A stretch of 64,000 bases of DNA. It comes from Zasmidium citrigriseum. Its lineage: Eukaryota > Ascomycota > Dothideomycetes > Mycosphaerellales > Mycosphaerellaceae. Made by a program: the position numbers and the translations under genes. Below are positions 20,762 to 33,192 of this stretch, piece by piece. The stretch is taken from assembly GCA_002786025.1 (NCBI GenBank), contig NHNW01000031.1, positions 310,001-374,000 of the forward strand, read 5' to 3'. The notes below the pieces were generated by a model. That model made no database searches. It saw only the letters and a list, made by a program, of their open reading frames with translations, and was not told the DNA's origin. Each line of letters begins with the position of its first letter. Positions within the stretch are counted from its first letter, which is position 1.

Positions 20762-22110
20762 ATGGCATCGTCGCTCTTAAGATACGGCGCGGTACTCGTC
20801 CTCGCCGCGGCCATTCTTTATCAATACTACGAGAAGACATTCTTCTTCGTTGGCATGGGAATCGGCAGACATGTCCAGCCAATTTCTGACTTCCCATACC
20901 AATGTCGCCGGATTTACGACAAGAGAGTTCAAGCCTGTGAAGATATGTGGTTGTCAGAACATACGAGGCAGCTTTTCCTGGCTTGCTCTGAACCTTTGGC
21001 AAGGGGGCAATGGAATCCCAAGTACGATCGAAATCGTACCAGGCAGTCCATTTATTAGCAGTTCTGACAATTCTTGTTCAGTTTCAACCTCCTGAACGTC
21101 TCTGGAAGATCCCTTACCGACGCTGTCATTGCCATGGACATCGACAAACCCAAGGGAGACAGTTTTGAGTATCGGGTCCTCAGACATTCGTCTTATCAAA
21201 CGAGCGATGGACATTTGTATCTCGTTGGTTTGACCGGGGAAGATAATATTGCAGCATCGACAGTCTCAGACAAAGCCTCCGCCATTGACATAGCCCTCGT
21301 CAATCAAAGACCACCAACAGACGGAGCAGGAAATGTCGTCGATGCTCGTGAACTCGGAGGCGACTTCACGATTGAACTATTCGGAACCGATGCCAAAGCC
21401 ACAGAACTGCGGCATAAAAAGACATACCGACATCCAGAGATCAAGACGCCGAACAACATTGCTTTCGCAAAGGGCGGAGGGTTTTACATTACGAACGATC
21501 ACGGCACGGCGAAAGCTGGTTGGGTAGGTCATCAACATCCATATCTTCTAAACGCTAGGGATCACTGACCTCGATGGTATAGAAGTTCTCCCTCGCCCCC
21601 TTCATCGGCAACGGCGACGTAACCTACTGCTCCCCTGCGACAAACTCGTGCAAAGTCGTCTCGACCGGCCATCAATTCCCCAATGGCCTCCTCACCTCAC
21701 CCTCCCGCGAACACCTGTTCGTCCCATCTGCACACTCGGGCAACATCGCTGTCTTCACCATCGATGCACCCAACTTCAACCTGACCCGCACAGCCACGAT
21801 CCCGATTCCGTATCCTATCGACAATCTTTCACTCGATAAGAATGGAGATATCTGGGTCCCTGCGTTCCCGAAAGCGCTGCAGACGATGAAGAGTTTCGAG
21901 GATCCGATGGGGACCGAGTCGCCTACTACGATCTTTAGGGTGAGATGGAAGGATGGGGAGTGGGAGGTGCAGAAGATTTTGGAAGATGCTGAAGGAAAGT
22001 TGTTACCCAGGGCCACAACGGCCGTGATTCACGACGCAAAGACGGGCAGGCTGTTTTTGAGCGGAGTCGTGAGCCCGTTCATTACCGTCTGCGAGCCTCT
22101 GAGAAAGTAA
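20762..22110 (+). CDS. Paraoxonase/SMP-30-like membrane-anchored esterase
   Basis: Three exons, 20762-21021, 21082-21523 and 21583-22110; introns of 60 and 59 nt join in frame to 409 residues. The N-terminus has a hydrophobic anchor (about residues 5-25). The rest is a six-bladed beta-propeller of the paraoxonase/arylesterase type: ACEDMWLSEHTRQLFLACS near 57-76, TPNNIAFAKGGGFYITNDH near 220-240, and HQFPNGLL with VPYPIDNLSLD-like repeats downstream. In this family Asn and Asp residues in those loops hold the catalytic calcium that supports lactone or aryl-ester hydrolysis. The fungal enzyme's substrate is unknown. The active side probably faces the ER lumen or cell exterior. Confidence 0.8.
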
Positions 22111-22395
22111 CGTGAGCAAAGGCACGGAAATGCACAACAGAGCCTTGTGTCGAAGCTGTCTTTTTTCGAGATCTGTAGCTTTTTGTACACAACATCTCTT
22201 CTTTCAAGAAGCCTAGCTCAGCTGAGGCATCATCTCCCCTCTCTCGATATTACACCTCCCTTTCATTGTCCGCTAAAACGGCGCAAAAGTATGTACATTC
22301 AGAATCTCGTGATAATCGCCGCGCGGGCGTCGGATATCGCAGAAAACGGGAGAAAGGCCGTGAAGGAAAAGAGTCGATGGGGTCGTGGCTTGCGC

Positions 22396-23291
22396 TTAGA
22401 GAGCGAGGGCACCGAGAGCGACCATGCCGAGCATACCAGCCATGGCAGTGGCCTTTGCGCCGACGTTGGACTCGGTGCTCGTTGAGCTCTGGGCAACGAG
22501 GTCGCCGTTGGAGGAGGAAGACGCGCTGGATTCGGTGGCAGAGGACGAAGACGAGTCGGACGACATGGTCGAGGTCATCATAGTCGAAGATCCAGTCATG
22601 GACATCGAAGGGCTTGAAGAGGAGCTATCGGTGGATTCGGAAGAGGATGCAGAAGACATAGACATGCTGCTCATCGTCATCGAAGCTGAGTCTAGATCAA
22701 TCTGTCAGCACTTCTTTTCTTGAAGATCATAAGAAATACAAACCCGTTGAGGGGTGGTAAGAAGTGTCGATAGTGATGCCAGAAGGAACAGGAAAAGCGG
22801 AAGGAGAAAGGGACGCACTGGAAGAGGCGGCACTCGTCATTGTCATGCTCATTCCTGAGCTGGAGGCGCTCGAGATTGGCGAGTTGTTGGTCGACTCAAG
22901 GACGAATTGAGGAGTGTAGTTGGTGCCAGAATCGCTGGTAATTTCCACAGCGTAGTTGGAGCCGCGTGGAGTGTCAGCTGGCACTTGCCAGGTGTAGGAG
23001 CCGCTGTTGTCGATGTCGCCTGCGATCGTTGTTAGTCTTGTGTTGTGAAATAGTCGAGATTGTTGTGGACTCACTGGCAATGGTCTCCACAGTCTGAAGG
23101 TCGCCGGAGTTACCCTCGCGGAGGACGAGCGACACGGTGGCGTCGTTGTTGGGTGTCCATCTGAAGGTGAACGGTTGGCCGGCAGTGAGCTGGTAGGCGG
23201 TGTTGGTGAATGGGTTCGGGTTGCCAGTGCCCTGTGCGAAGGCGAGGATTGGGGCGCTGAGCGCGACGAGGAGCGAGCGTGAGAACAACAT
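22396..23291 (-). CDS. GPI-anchored Ser-rich wall protein, Kre9/Knh1-like domain (1)
   Basis: Three exons: 23075-23291, 22744-23019 and 22396-22691, giving 262 residues. Introns are 55 nt (GTGAGT...CAG) and 52 nt (GTTTGT...TAG, a weaker donor). A signal peptide (MLFSRSLLVALSAPILAFA) leads into an N-terminal Kre9/Knh1-like beta domain: NPFTNTAYQLTAGQPFTFRW, SLVLREGNSGDLQTVETIA, GSYTWQVPADTPRGSNYAVEI. The second half is Ser/Met/Thr-rich, heavily O-glycosylated by expectation, and the C-terminus is hydrophobic (about the last 20 residues), fitting GPI attachment. Expected location is the plasma membrane or cell wall; the domain is linked to beta-1,6-glucan assembly in yeast. A paralogue lies head-to-head 1.7 kb away. 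Confidence 0.85.
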
Positions 23292-24959
23292 TATGATGTA
23301 TGTATTAAAGGTCCGTGAGGTGATGATGTGAAGTGGTACAAAGATCTGGGGTATACGAGGTGGGTGCGCGTGCGCGTGGAGACGGGGATGAGACGACAAC
23401 GAGAGTGAATGATATAGCAAAAAAGGGGAGAGCAGTCGCGCGGGCCACGCGACAAAGATGTATGGGAGTCGAGCGGATCTACAGGCACCCTCATGACCGG
23501 CCTTGCCAATCTGTATAGCGGTAGCTCGCACACTAGACCGGTAAGTGGTTTTGGGCCAATGAAGGGGTGTGAAATAGAGCTGGAGGCGTTGTACGCAGCC
23601 CCGAGCTCTTTGTTAGCTCTGAGCTAAACTTGAACCTTTCGCCACACACTCTTCTTTGGAGCCTGGTTGCCAGCGCAGCAGGGTGTTGTCGCGCAAGAAT
23701 TGCGCTCGTTCGACCTTCAAAGACACTGTCGAGAAGAACACGAAAGGGCGAGACTTGTGGTGCTGACGATTCGCCGCGTCGGTTGAATACTGGGCTCGGA
23801 TCTAGGGGAAATTGCACTCGGCAACGCGATGGGCGAGCAGGCGCTGTGCGCGCACTGCGCGGAGATGAAGTCTTGCCGATGCCATCATCAATTGATGAAC
23901 ATGTTGATGGAGACGATGGTTTATGCGGATGCGATCGAGCCTCGTCGTCTCGCTCGAAGCGTCCGTCTCGGCGCATCCTGATTTCCTGAAGAGCCGCGAA
24001 GGCATCGCCTGAACACGAATACCATGCTTCCAGTATTTCCTAGCGTGCGGCGCAAAGCACAAAGTACCGCAGTACCTCTGGGACAAGCGTTCGTGGGAGC
24101 TTGAGAGTGAAGAATCAGGGTTCTCCCGGCGCACAAGCAATGGGTTTGGTCGATTTTTTGTTGAATTCCACGGACGGCTGCCGAGAGCCTCACACGACCT
24201 GGGCTGTCATCATGACCGTTCTCTATCCAGACGGGCGGATTGCAGGTCGTCATGGTTGCGCGTGTGGGAGCGCAGGAAGGTCATCAGCTGGAGGGAAAAA
24301 GTTGAAGACTTCCAGCTCGATTGGGGTGGGATGAGAATAGATCGTATGGTGGAGGATGGCCTGCTCGCTCGCCGCAGGTCCAGACCTTAAATGGAGGCCG
24401 ACGGCTGGATATGGATGAGAGCGCAAGCCACCGGTTTGCAGCTTGCGCGGCCTCTCCATGCAACAACAGCAGGCTGCGCAGTCGCATAGCGTGGTACAGG
24501 CACAGCTGTGATCGCACAGCTCGCCAGTGCTGTGCAATAGAACAAGCTAGTAATACAGCGCCAGCAGCCAAAGAACAGCGGAATGCGAAAGAATGGAAGC
24601 GCTGGCGGAGGGCGGAGGTGTTGACCAGGAACAGGCACTGTTCTGGGGAGGCGGTTGATTGATGATTGGGCGCGAATTGATTAACGTTGGCGCGTACCTG
24701 AATCATCGCCGTTCGGAGCCAAGGATTCTCGAAGGGCTCCTGCTCTGCGCTGCTTGCTCTTGCCTGCCTCCTTGCGACCACCCTCTCTTTCCTGTCTTCA
24801 ACCACAACAGCAGCAGCCCGCCTCTACCACGCTCGTTCAGTCGTCTCAGACATTCCACTCGCTTGCACACACAACTACTCTACTCTTCTCGCTGCCCACA
24901 TTACTTCCAACACACCACTTTAACACCCAAAACCGCGACATCCACACACGACAGCAATA
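23292..24959. other. Divergent region between the two wall-protein genes
   Basis: About 1.67 kb between two divergent paralogues. Several open frames cross it on both strands but none shows a family pattern or clean splice sites. It presumably holds both promoters. Confidence 0.4.
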
Positions 24960-25839
24960 ATGTTTGCCAGAGCCATCGTCGTCGCCGGCCTTGCCGCCCT
25001 CGCTGCCGCCCAGTCTGCCTCGCTCGGCTTCACGCGTGTGCCCAACCCAGTCACCGTGGGCCAGACCGAGAGCATCACCTACAGGACCAGCGATGAGAGC
25101 TCGGTGCGTTATCCCACGCGCGCAAAGAAAGGAGCGGCCACTGACGATGCGCACAGCCTGTCACCATCCTCCTCCGCAAGGGCGAGAGCAACAACCTCCA
25201 GACCGTCGCTACTCTCACCGGTACGTCGCGATCCATGCGCTTGCGTCTGATTCATCTCTAACACATGGTCACAGAGAACGCGACTGGCGGCGAGTACAAG
25301 TGGACTCCATCTTCCGACCTGGCTAGCGGCTCCGACTACGCTCTCCAGATCAAGCAGGGCGATCAGGTCAACTACTACGGTCCATGTAAGTCCATCAACT
25401 CAACCTTCATCATTCGATCGCCTCACTTACACGCGCTACAGTCACCATCAACGGTGGATCCGCCTCCGCTTCTGGTTATCCCAGCTCCTCGTCGTCCTCC
25501 CACATGATGTCCGCCAGCGGTTACCCAAGCTCCTCATCCCACATGATGACCATGTCCGCTTCGCGTAACGCCACTCTCAGCATGACTACTGCTGCCTCCG
25601 TCGGCACTGGCATGTCCATGAGCCGTAATGTCACGATGTCGAAGCCAACACTCACCGGCAGCTCCTCTGCCTCCGCTTCCAGCGAGGCCTCGCAGACCAC
25701 CAACGCTGGCGCTGGCTTCCAGGGCTCCACGACCGGATCCGCCGTTGCCTCGTCCACCGGTGGCGCCTCCATGATGACGACCGGCGGCTCTGTCGTCGCC
25801 CTCGTCTTCGGTGCCGTCGCTGCCGCCGTCTTCGCATAA
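24960..25839 (+). CDS. GPI-anchored Ser-rich wall protein, Kre9/Knh1-like domain (2)
   Basis: Four exons: 24960-25103, 25157-25220, 25275-25385 and 25442-25839, giving 238 residues; introns 53, 54 and 56 nt. The signal peptide is MFARAIVVAGLAALAAAQ. The Kre9/Knh1-like domain reads LGFTRVPNPVTVGQTESITY, VTILLRKGESNNLQTVATL and GEYKWTPSSDLASGSDYALQ, matching the neighbour position by position (LREGNSGDLQTVETI against LRKGESNNLQTVATL). A Ser/Met-rich stalk with a repeated SGYPSSSSHMM unit follows, and a hydrophobic C-terminus (ending AAAVFA) fits GPI addition. Two exon junctions fall within the shared domain. Likely a wall-associated protein; exact role unknown. Confidence 0.85.
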
Positions 25840-27107
25840 GAATGTCCAATATCGACAATGACAAAAGTATCCTCATGATTCGGGAGAAAACAAGATGATT
25901 GGCATTTTCTGCGGGCGGCGTTTGACAAGTGACATGGGATGGGAAACGGAAATGGGAACAGGCTGGGTTTTTACACATTGGTGCCGGGGGCATTTGCACA
26001 TGGTCGACCAAAAAGAACGACAACTATGCGACAATGGCTGAAATGGTTCCCATTAATTTGATTTCCCCCTCGTCCTCGTTTTCGAGGTTGGGGTTGTGTT
26101 TGTGTTATACAACAGGCAAGAGGGTACTTGCTGCTTCTTCCAATAAGTAGCCTGTATCTAATTTCTGTGGTTTGGTTTAACCTTCCTTCAACGTCTCCAA
26201 ATATACATCCGAGAGTAATGAGATGAAGTCAACATTAGCAGTGGTTGGAACTGATACTTGTCGCACCAGTCGAACAGTTCACGCTGGGATGTATCAACTG
26301 CGAGAAACAGGTGGAGAAGATGAAGAGCACAGATGGGGTTTCGAGACAGTCGCAGTCTCGGATGCAGGACTCATCAAGGTGACGTCTGTAGTGTCTTTTT
26401 CGTATCGCTGTTCCTGCAGTGGTACACGATCTCGCCTTATCGCCATGCAGTGCTCAGTGGCTCCATCTGCAGGTACCATGCGACATATGCCGTGACTAGT
26501 CACTGGAGAGAGCTCGTGCAGCTGGCTGGCATCGCAGGTGGGTACGGCAGGAGTGCTTACTCGAACGGCGAGAAGAGCATTGAGGTGTTCTTGTTTTCCT
26601 TTCCATATTCTCGACCAGGGGCGAGACTGTCTTTTGTTTTGCTCGCTCACTTTGCAAGTACACTATGGCAATGGGCAGTGGCTCTCTTCTCGCTGCTGCT
26701 ATCCATTTGGGCTCCCCCTTCAAGACACAACGCCCCTGTGCTTCCATTGCCCGTTTCCCCTTTTGCGACTCCCATTCAGCTGCTGATAGATCCGTAGACC
26801 GAGAAGAGACTCTCTCTCAACAACACTGCAGCTTGCTTCACTCCCAGTCCCCAAGCCCATCCTGTTACAAAAGAAAACACCACCTCATCCCCAAAATATC
26901 AATAACGCTCAGATCTCGCCGTGGCGGTCTGGTCTTTCAATCAAACCCTCTCTCAGGGCAGGTCATCACAACGCCTCCACCACCCCATCATGCGCGATTC
27001 CAAATGCAAAAACGTTCGTGTGCGAGGGATATCGAAGAGGGATCAAAACAAGAGCTTCATGTAACCAAGGTGTTGAGTCGATTCCATGTAGGATGAGAGC
27101 AGTCGCA
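25840..27107. other. Intergenic, no gene seen
   Basis: About 1.27 kb between convergent 3' ends of the wall-protein gene and the LIM-RhoGAP gene. Open frames exist but show no family pattern or regular splice sites. Confidence 0.4.
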
Positions 27108-30100
27108 TTAGGTCATTCCCATCGCCCGCTGCTTATCATAGACTCCCGATCGCATGCTTCCACGATTCGGGCTACCGTGTGACTCTGAGCTGGCGTTTGG
27201 ATTCGCGTAAGGCAAAGTGGGCGGCGTCATGGGATCGCGGTCGCTGCCAACGTGCCTGACTGAGCTCTCGTTCTGCCATGCTGTCTGCTGGTGCGGATCG
27301 GTGTCGACTCGGGTGACGACGGGGGCTGCAGCTGGCGGTGAAGTTGTACCGTTGGCGGCGATGACATTTGGCGCCTGTGCACTGTTGACTGTCGGGGCTT
27401 TCGCGCGATCACCATATCGCTTGAGGATCTCCTTGGTGGTGATGTCCGCGCTGTTGCTGAAGAGCGACGAGTCGTTCAAGATCATGGCGAGATCTTCGGG
27501 CACCTATTACCAAAGTCAGTATATTCTAGGACCAACATCGGCTTCTTGATTGTGACTTACCTCGCACATGCTCTCGTTGCACTCGATTAAGCTATGCACG
27601 GCCTCAATCGCCAGGAAGCTGTCATCCACAGGTACATTGTCCTTGCCGCGGTGCAGGATATTCGGAGTGATCACAGTGGCCAGATTGTGAATGTCCATCT
27701 TGCTGCCACTCTCCTCATCGACGTGGCTGAAACTCGATACCCAGTTCATGAATGTGAAGAGCACCTCCATCGTGTCTCGGTGTGCTTTGGGTAACAGACA
27801 GCAGGTCAGGTGTAGTACCCGTCGCCTTCGGTCACTGTCGTCAATCTTCTGAGACGCCACCCAGAGATTGTGAAGCTTATGTGTGAGTAGAGGGTCAGGC
27901 AGCTCTCGGAGGAACTTCTTCAGGAGTGCCGCAACCTGGACCGGATTCTCCTTCGACAAGTCGACATCGACAACTCCTTTTGAGTCGATCTCTTCCTTGA
28001 CGTCGTTCAGGCGCTTGATGTTACCGTTCTTACGGAACACACCCTCGACAGACATGTCCATGGTCCTCATCGCCGTTATGCACTCTTGCACCAACGAGGG
28101 GATCTTGAGTGATCCTGGACCTACGCCATCGGTGCTTTCTTCGTAGTCGCGTTCGATGAGCTGTTCGAGTGGTACGCCAAAGATCGCATTCTTGGGTCGC
28201 TTGTCCTTCTTATCTTTGTTGCCCTGGAACGCCTTGCCGAACTTGCTCCAGAAGGTAGGTCGCTTGGTCTCAATCAGATCCAGCAGCTCTTCCTGGTTAA
28301 AGTGGCCTTCCAGTAGCGGCTCCATAGACAGCACGGCAACGTGTCTCACGATGAAGTATTCCAATGCTGTGAGCTCCGAGAAGTACTTCTTGGTACCAGG
28401 CGGTCTGCTCTCGAGCTTGTCCATTCCGTCCCCTGACGCACCACGCATATGGCCATTGACAAGTTTCGGTACCGGATCCTGTGGCACCATTGGCGATCGC
28501 GCAAACTTGGAGGCGTTCGGTCGTTGTTCTCTCGTCTGCTGTGCTTGGACTATCCGGGGAATATCGTCAAGGGTCATGGTATCATTCTTGCCAAAGGCTA
28601 AGTGTGTCACCGATTCGCCATTTGCATCTCGGTCCTCGACGATCTGGAAAGTGCTGGTTCTCCTGCGGTGATTGTCTTTGCCATCTGCAGACCCAGGGCG
28701 CATGCCTTCAGGTCCATCGATGATTCGTGACGTTCTGGCCTTGCGAGTAGCATTAGAAAGGTGCTTATCCATTCTTGTGCTTCGCAATCGGCGGATGTCA
28801 CCCATTGTATCCTCGTAGCTGACTTCCCCTTGAGCCCTCTGTGCGCCGGATCTGCCAGCGTATGACCTTGACCTGGTATTCGATCTCAGTAAAGGCGGCT
28901 GATCTTCGCTGCCAGATGTATGGCCTTCTCGTGAATTGTATCCGGCCAAGTTGGGATCGTCGCTAGTGTGCGGTAGAGCTCCGCTGGTCCTCAAGGTCGC
29001 TAGGAGTCTCGCGTGAGCTACACGGAGAAGATGAACGTATTGCTGTAGCCTCGTGACTGGCAAGAAACCTCCAGCCCTGGCATCTGGTGGCGCGTGGGCA
29101 GAGCACCACACTCGTTGCGTTTGCTCGCTCCATCGTGCTTCGCCTGGGTCGTCGCTAAAGTCTCTGCCGCATTTTGAGCAACTCACGCATTGCGTGTGGA
29201 GAACCCTGTTCTCTCGCCGGTAGCACTTGTCCTCCACGGCCTTGTTGCATATCACGCAAGTGTCTGCACTCTTGTCCACATACATGTCAGCATCGGCTCG
29301 CGAGTCGCGCTGGCTTTCGGCATCGAGGCGGTCGTCCAGCTTGCTGATATCTTCGAGGAAACTTTCCAGCCCTTCTGCGCTTGAAGTCTCTCGTTCTAGT
29401 TTCAGGGCGCCAGATAGACATATCCGGATCATCAGCTTCAAGTAATGTGCCAGTCCAGTGACCAATGAAAGCAGCTCCTGCGTGACTCCCAGTCGCCGTA
29501 CACCATTGTCTTGGTTCTCGGCCAGCAGCTGGAAGAAAGCCACGACCTTCTTGCAGAGCAACTTTGCCTCTCTGCTGTAGCTCAATCCAGGATGTACAAT
29601 GGCCTCAAATGTCCTCACGCCCTTTTCTGCATTCTTGTTCGGCCGCACTTGTAATCGATGGTCCAGATCGTCTGCAGCTCCAAAGAGTAGGTCCACGTGC
29701 GTGATAAACTTCTTCGCTGCCACCACACCATCCATGTATGCGCCATTACTAACATGTAGCAACATGTCTGAAATGCAGGTGGCTGATCGTTCCTCGAAAG
29801 TGGAGAGTGTGTGCCATATCCAGTGGACCTTATACTCGACCGCTTCTTCCTCGTGCCGCACCACTTTTCGCTCCTCTTCGCTGGCATCGCCATCGCTCTT
29901 CTCTTGTTCGAGTCGCTTTCTTACTAGCGCAGCTTCTTCCTCTGATCCCTTTGGTGGAGAAGCGTGTAGTCGTACGTTCCAGTACTTGTGAATCATGTAG
30001 CATTCAGGATGCCAATGTTGGTTGACACCATTTCGGAAGATCTCGACAAATTGTTTCAGGATCGCGGTCTGGCATCCGTTGCATTTCTGTGCGAATTTGG

Positions 30101-30774
30101 TCGAATAATGGTAGTGGCAATACACGTTCCCCTCGTGTTCATAATATGAGTCTTGCGCGCCGAAGACAGTCGGGCAAACGGAACAGGTGAAGTGCTCGAT
30201 ATGGTATTTGCGGTCCAGCGCGGTGATGTATGATCCTCGGAGGGCTCCACCGCAGGCATAACACAGAAGGTCCAGTCGCCTGAAGTAGTCGGTCTCGCAG
30301 AGGGGGTATTGGTTCGGCGGCTGGTCGGGCACTGGGAAGAACTTGGAGGCAACGATCTTGCCGCAGTCCTACACACATTGTCAGTATTCACACTTTCCAA
30401 CCAAAGGTCCTCGGCAAATCACATACATGACACGTGAAGCACTCCAAATGGTATGTATCTCCCAATGCCCTCACAAACTGGCCCGTCAAGTGCTTCTGGC
30501 ACTTCCCACATGCTCTCTGCTGCCCGCTTGGCCTCCTGCCATTCGACTTGGATCGCTCTTTGCTTCCTCCCTCAGTTGGGGCGTCTACTGAAGGCCGTGA
30601 TCGGTCGTGTGAGGTTGGCGACAAAGCCGCTGATTCGGGCTGGTCGCGCGGTCTGATGGAGAGGTTGGCCTGTCCATTTGCCAGGGGAGAAGGATCCTGT
30701 GGTGCGGACTGGCTCTCGTCGTAGAAGGTCTGCTTGGCCGCGCCGGGCGGTCTGTCGTCCGATGGCACAGCCAT
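27108..30774 (-). CDS. LRG1: LIM-domain Rho GTPase-activating protein, Lrg1 type
   Basis: Three exons: 30427-30774, 27561-30368 and 27108-27503; introns 58 and 57 nt. Total 1183 residues. After a disordered start come two LIM domains (ACGKCQKHLTGQFVRALGD from ~88, spliced within it to DCGKIVASKFFP; then CYACGGALRGSYITALDRKY), a Cys-rich continuation (CNGCQTAILKQFVEIF), and a third LIM near 480 (CVICNKAVEDKCYRRENRVL). The RhoGAP domain starts near 845 (FGVPLEQLI) with the arginine finger in GVFRKNGN and the FLRELPDPLL motif. This is the layout of yeast Lrg1, which switches off Rho1 and so restrains beta-1,3-glucan synthesis and cell-wall signalling; in moulds it affects hyphal growth. The tail after the GAP domain is Pro/Ser-rich. 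Confidence 0.93.
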
Positions 30775-31967
30775 GCCCGGGCTCCGCTAGGCGGCGCTGG
30801 CTGTAGGTGGTGTTGCGCGCGCGAGATGCAGTCGTCGGCGCGCGCAGTCGGGGGTGTGTCGAGCGAGGTGCGACGTGGTTGACAGGGCGGTGATTCGACG
30901 GGTAAAGAGCGGTACCGGGGCCGGGTTTGTGCTCGCGGGAGTGGAGGTGGTAGTCGGTCGGGAGTGGTGTGTGTCGCGGTGGCGGCGACGGGCGTGGTGG
31001 CGGACGGGTGGCCTACGTCTCGGTCGGTCGCGCAGAAGCGGCATCCACGGGGAGTTGTGTGTTGCTCGCTGGCGGCGCAGAGCAGGCTGTGGGTGCGGTG
31101 GGCGTTGGGTTGAGTAGGCGATGGCGGCTGTCGACTGCTGCCCTGGTCGGAGTGGTGGATCTGAAACGCCTCGCTGGGGGACAGGAATAGGAATAGCCAC
31201 AGCCTGCAGATGGCCGATTCCTCACACTCCGCGCGCAGTATCGGGTTGGCGATGCACGCGGTGTTGTGGTCGCAGGTAGTGTGTTGGTGGTGTCGCAGAG
31301 GTGGAAGTGCTCGCGTCGGCGGCGGTGGAAGCGAATTGATGGATGCTCACGTACCGCTGGTCTGGTCTGGCAGAGCACTGGGCCAATCCCCCAAGCCAAG
31401 CCGTATGTCAGGATGCGTGCAATAATGCGGCGGTGCAGCACCAACAACCAGCCTTGTGCAGCGCGGCAGGACAGAATAGAACAGACACCGGTGTAGTGAC
31501 AGCAGTGCACGCCTCCTCCTCGCCGCGCGCTTCTCCTCGGCGAGCCTTTTCGAGCCGTCTAGTGTTGGAGCAGAGTAGCACGACTGTTGGCCTAACCAGC
31601 CCCGACTGCGCGAGTCAGGAAGGCAGAGCTTAATTGATGGGCGATGGCGTTCAAATTCTCCGATCACCACGCTGTCTCCACTGTAACATTCACTAAATCG
31701 AAGATTGATTGATCCGACGCGCATATGTTCATTTCATTCATTCAGCTCTTTAAACAACTTTCATGTGACCGAATGCGTCCAGGCCTTTGACAGCAATTCC
31801 AGTCTTGGCAGTCAATGATTCACTTTCATGAGGCTCTCCTCGCATTTGATTAAGCTTTACGCGCGCACGCGACTCCATCTCCCCAACTCTAAACCACCGC
31901 ATTCATCTCTCTCAATCTCAACTCCCCACCAATCCATCCACTCACTCACCACAAGACAATCACCACA
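30775..31967. other. Divergent GC-rich promoter region
   Basis: About 1.2 kb between LRG1 and RPB4, which are transcribed away from each other. Sequence is GC-rich near LRG1. Long open frames here are compositional; none matches a family. Confidence 0.45.
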
Positions 31968-32507
31968 ATGGCCGGCCCCCAAAACCCCAACAAAACCGTC
32001 CCCGCGCCCACCTCGCGCCGCCGACCCCCACCCCAAGGCGAAGAAGAAGCGACCTCGCGCCTCAAACTAGGCGACATGACGGGCGAGATAGCCCTCTCGC
32101 CCTCCGAAGTCACCCTGATGCTGGACCAGATGGAGAAGGCGCGCGGCCAGCCAAACCACACCGAGATCTACTGGAAGACGCGCGAGTACTGCCGCGTCTT
32201 TTCGCGTTTCAAGGACGGGAATACCATTCAGCAGGTCAACAATTTGAGCACGGAGTTGGTGGATCGGAATGTGGGCATTACCCAGTATGAGCGCGCGCAG
32301 TTGGGTAGGTGATTCGACAAAGGAAGTTTTGGAACTCGAGACGAGGACTGAGAGCTGACATGTGGTGTTTTCTTTGCTATAGCAAACCTTGTCTGCGATA
32401 CCGCCGAGGAAGCACGCACACTCATTCCCTCCCTCGAAGGCAAGATCTCCGACGAGGAACTCGAGACCGTCCTGTCCAACATCCACAAGCTTCGCGACTT
32501 CTCATAG
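31968..32507 (+). CDS. RPB4: RNA polymerase II subunit Rpb4
   Basis: Two exons, 31968-32304 and 32383-32507, with a 78-nt intron (GTAGGT...ATAG); 153 residues. After a Pro/Arg-rich start the protein reads LGDMTGEIALSPSEVTLMLD, YCRVFSRFKDGNTIQQV and, after the splice, TLIPSLEGKISDEELETVL, the conserved helical HRDC-like fold of Rpb4. Rpb4 pairs with Rpb7 to form the stalk of RNA polymerase II, acting in initiation, stress transcription and mRNA decay coupling. Nuclear. It is shorter than yeast Rpb4 (221 residues) but normal for filamentous ascomycetes, which lack the yeast insertion. Leader is A/C-rich. Confidence 0.9.
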
Positions 32508-33192
32508 GAACCCAACTTGGGTATCGGACAGCGGCTTCTTCTGAGGCGTGAAAGGCCTTTTGACATTTTAGCGACGGCGTTGGTTGGAATAAGACTGCTA
32601 CAATACCGGCTGTGAAAGAACAGCAGCTCCTGCTAAAGAGCATCATCAAAGCACGAGTATTCATGAAAATGACAAGTACCTCTCGAAAACAGTATTCAGA
32701 CGAGAGAGAGAAAATGACTTGTATGCGCTACATGCCTTCCTTATTCTCCTGGCTATCACCATAGACGCCCAATGTATGCTATGGCTCCCTTTCTCTCTCT
32801 TCGACCTCATCCTGTCGGATTCCAGAGCCATTCCAGCTAAGTATCAATTTCATCAAACACAAAAAAGAGAAGAGTTCTTGTATGCTTCCTCCCCCGTCTC
32901 CTTCCATCAATCGCACATAGTAAAGCAAGCAAAAGTACAAAAAAGCCAGGATTGGTTCCACATTTTTTGCCCTGCTGTTGTGTTCCTCGGAAAACAAAAC
33001 TCCTCCAACACCTTGCTCAAATCAGAAACTTCAAAGCAGAAAAAAAGTGTACGTTTCGCGGTCGTTAAAACATTCGAGTAGTGATGTGTTGTTGTCGAAC
33101 AAAGGAAATAATCGTAGTCAGGGCAGCGTCATGGTATGCAACTCGCGGTAGATGGCCGCCGGGAGATCCACATCGTTCATGTACAGGCCAAC
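32508..33192. other. Convergent 3' flanks, no gene seen
   Basis: About 690 bases between the stops of RPB4 and the Rim15-like gene. AT-rich compared with flanks; no supported frame. Confidence 0.45.

Noticed and set aside
23533..24805. Long open frames between the wall-protein genes
   Set aside because: Several overlapping frames on both strands, none with a motif or consistent introns.
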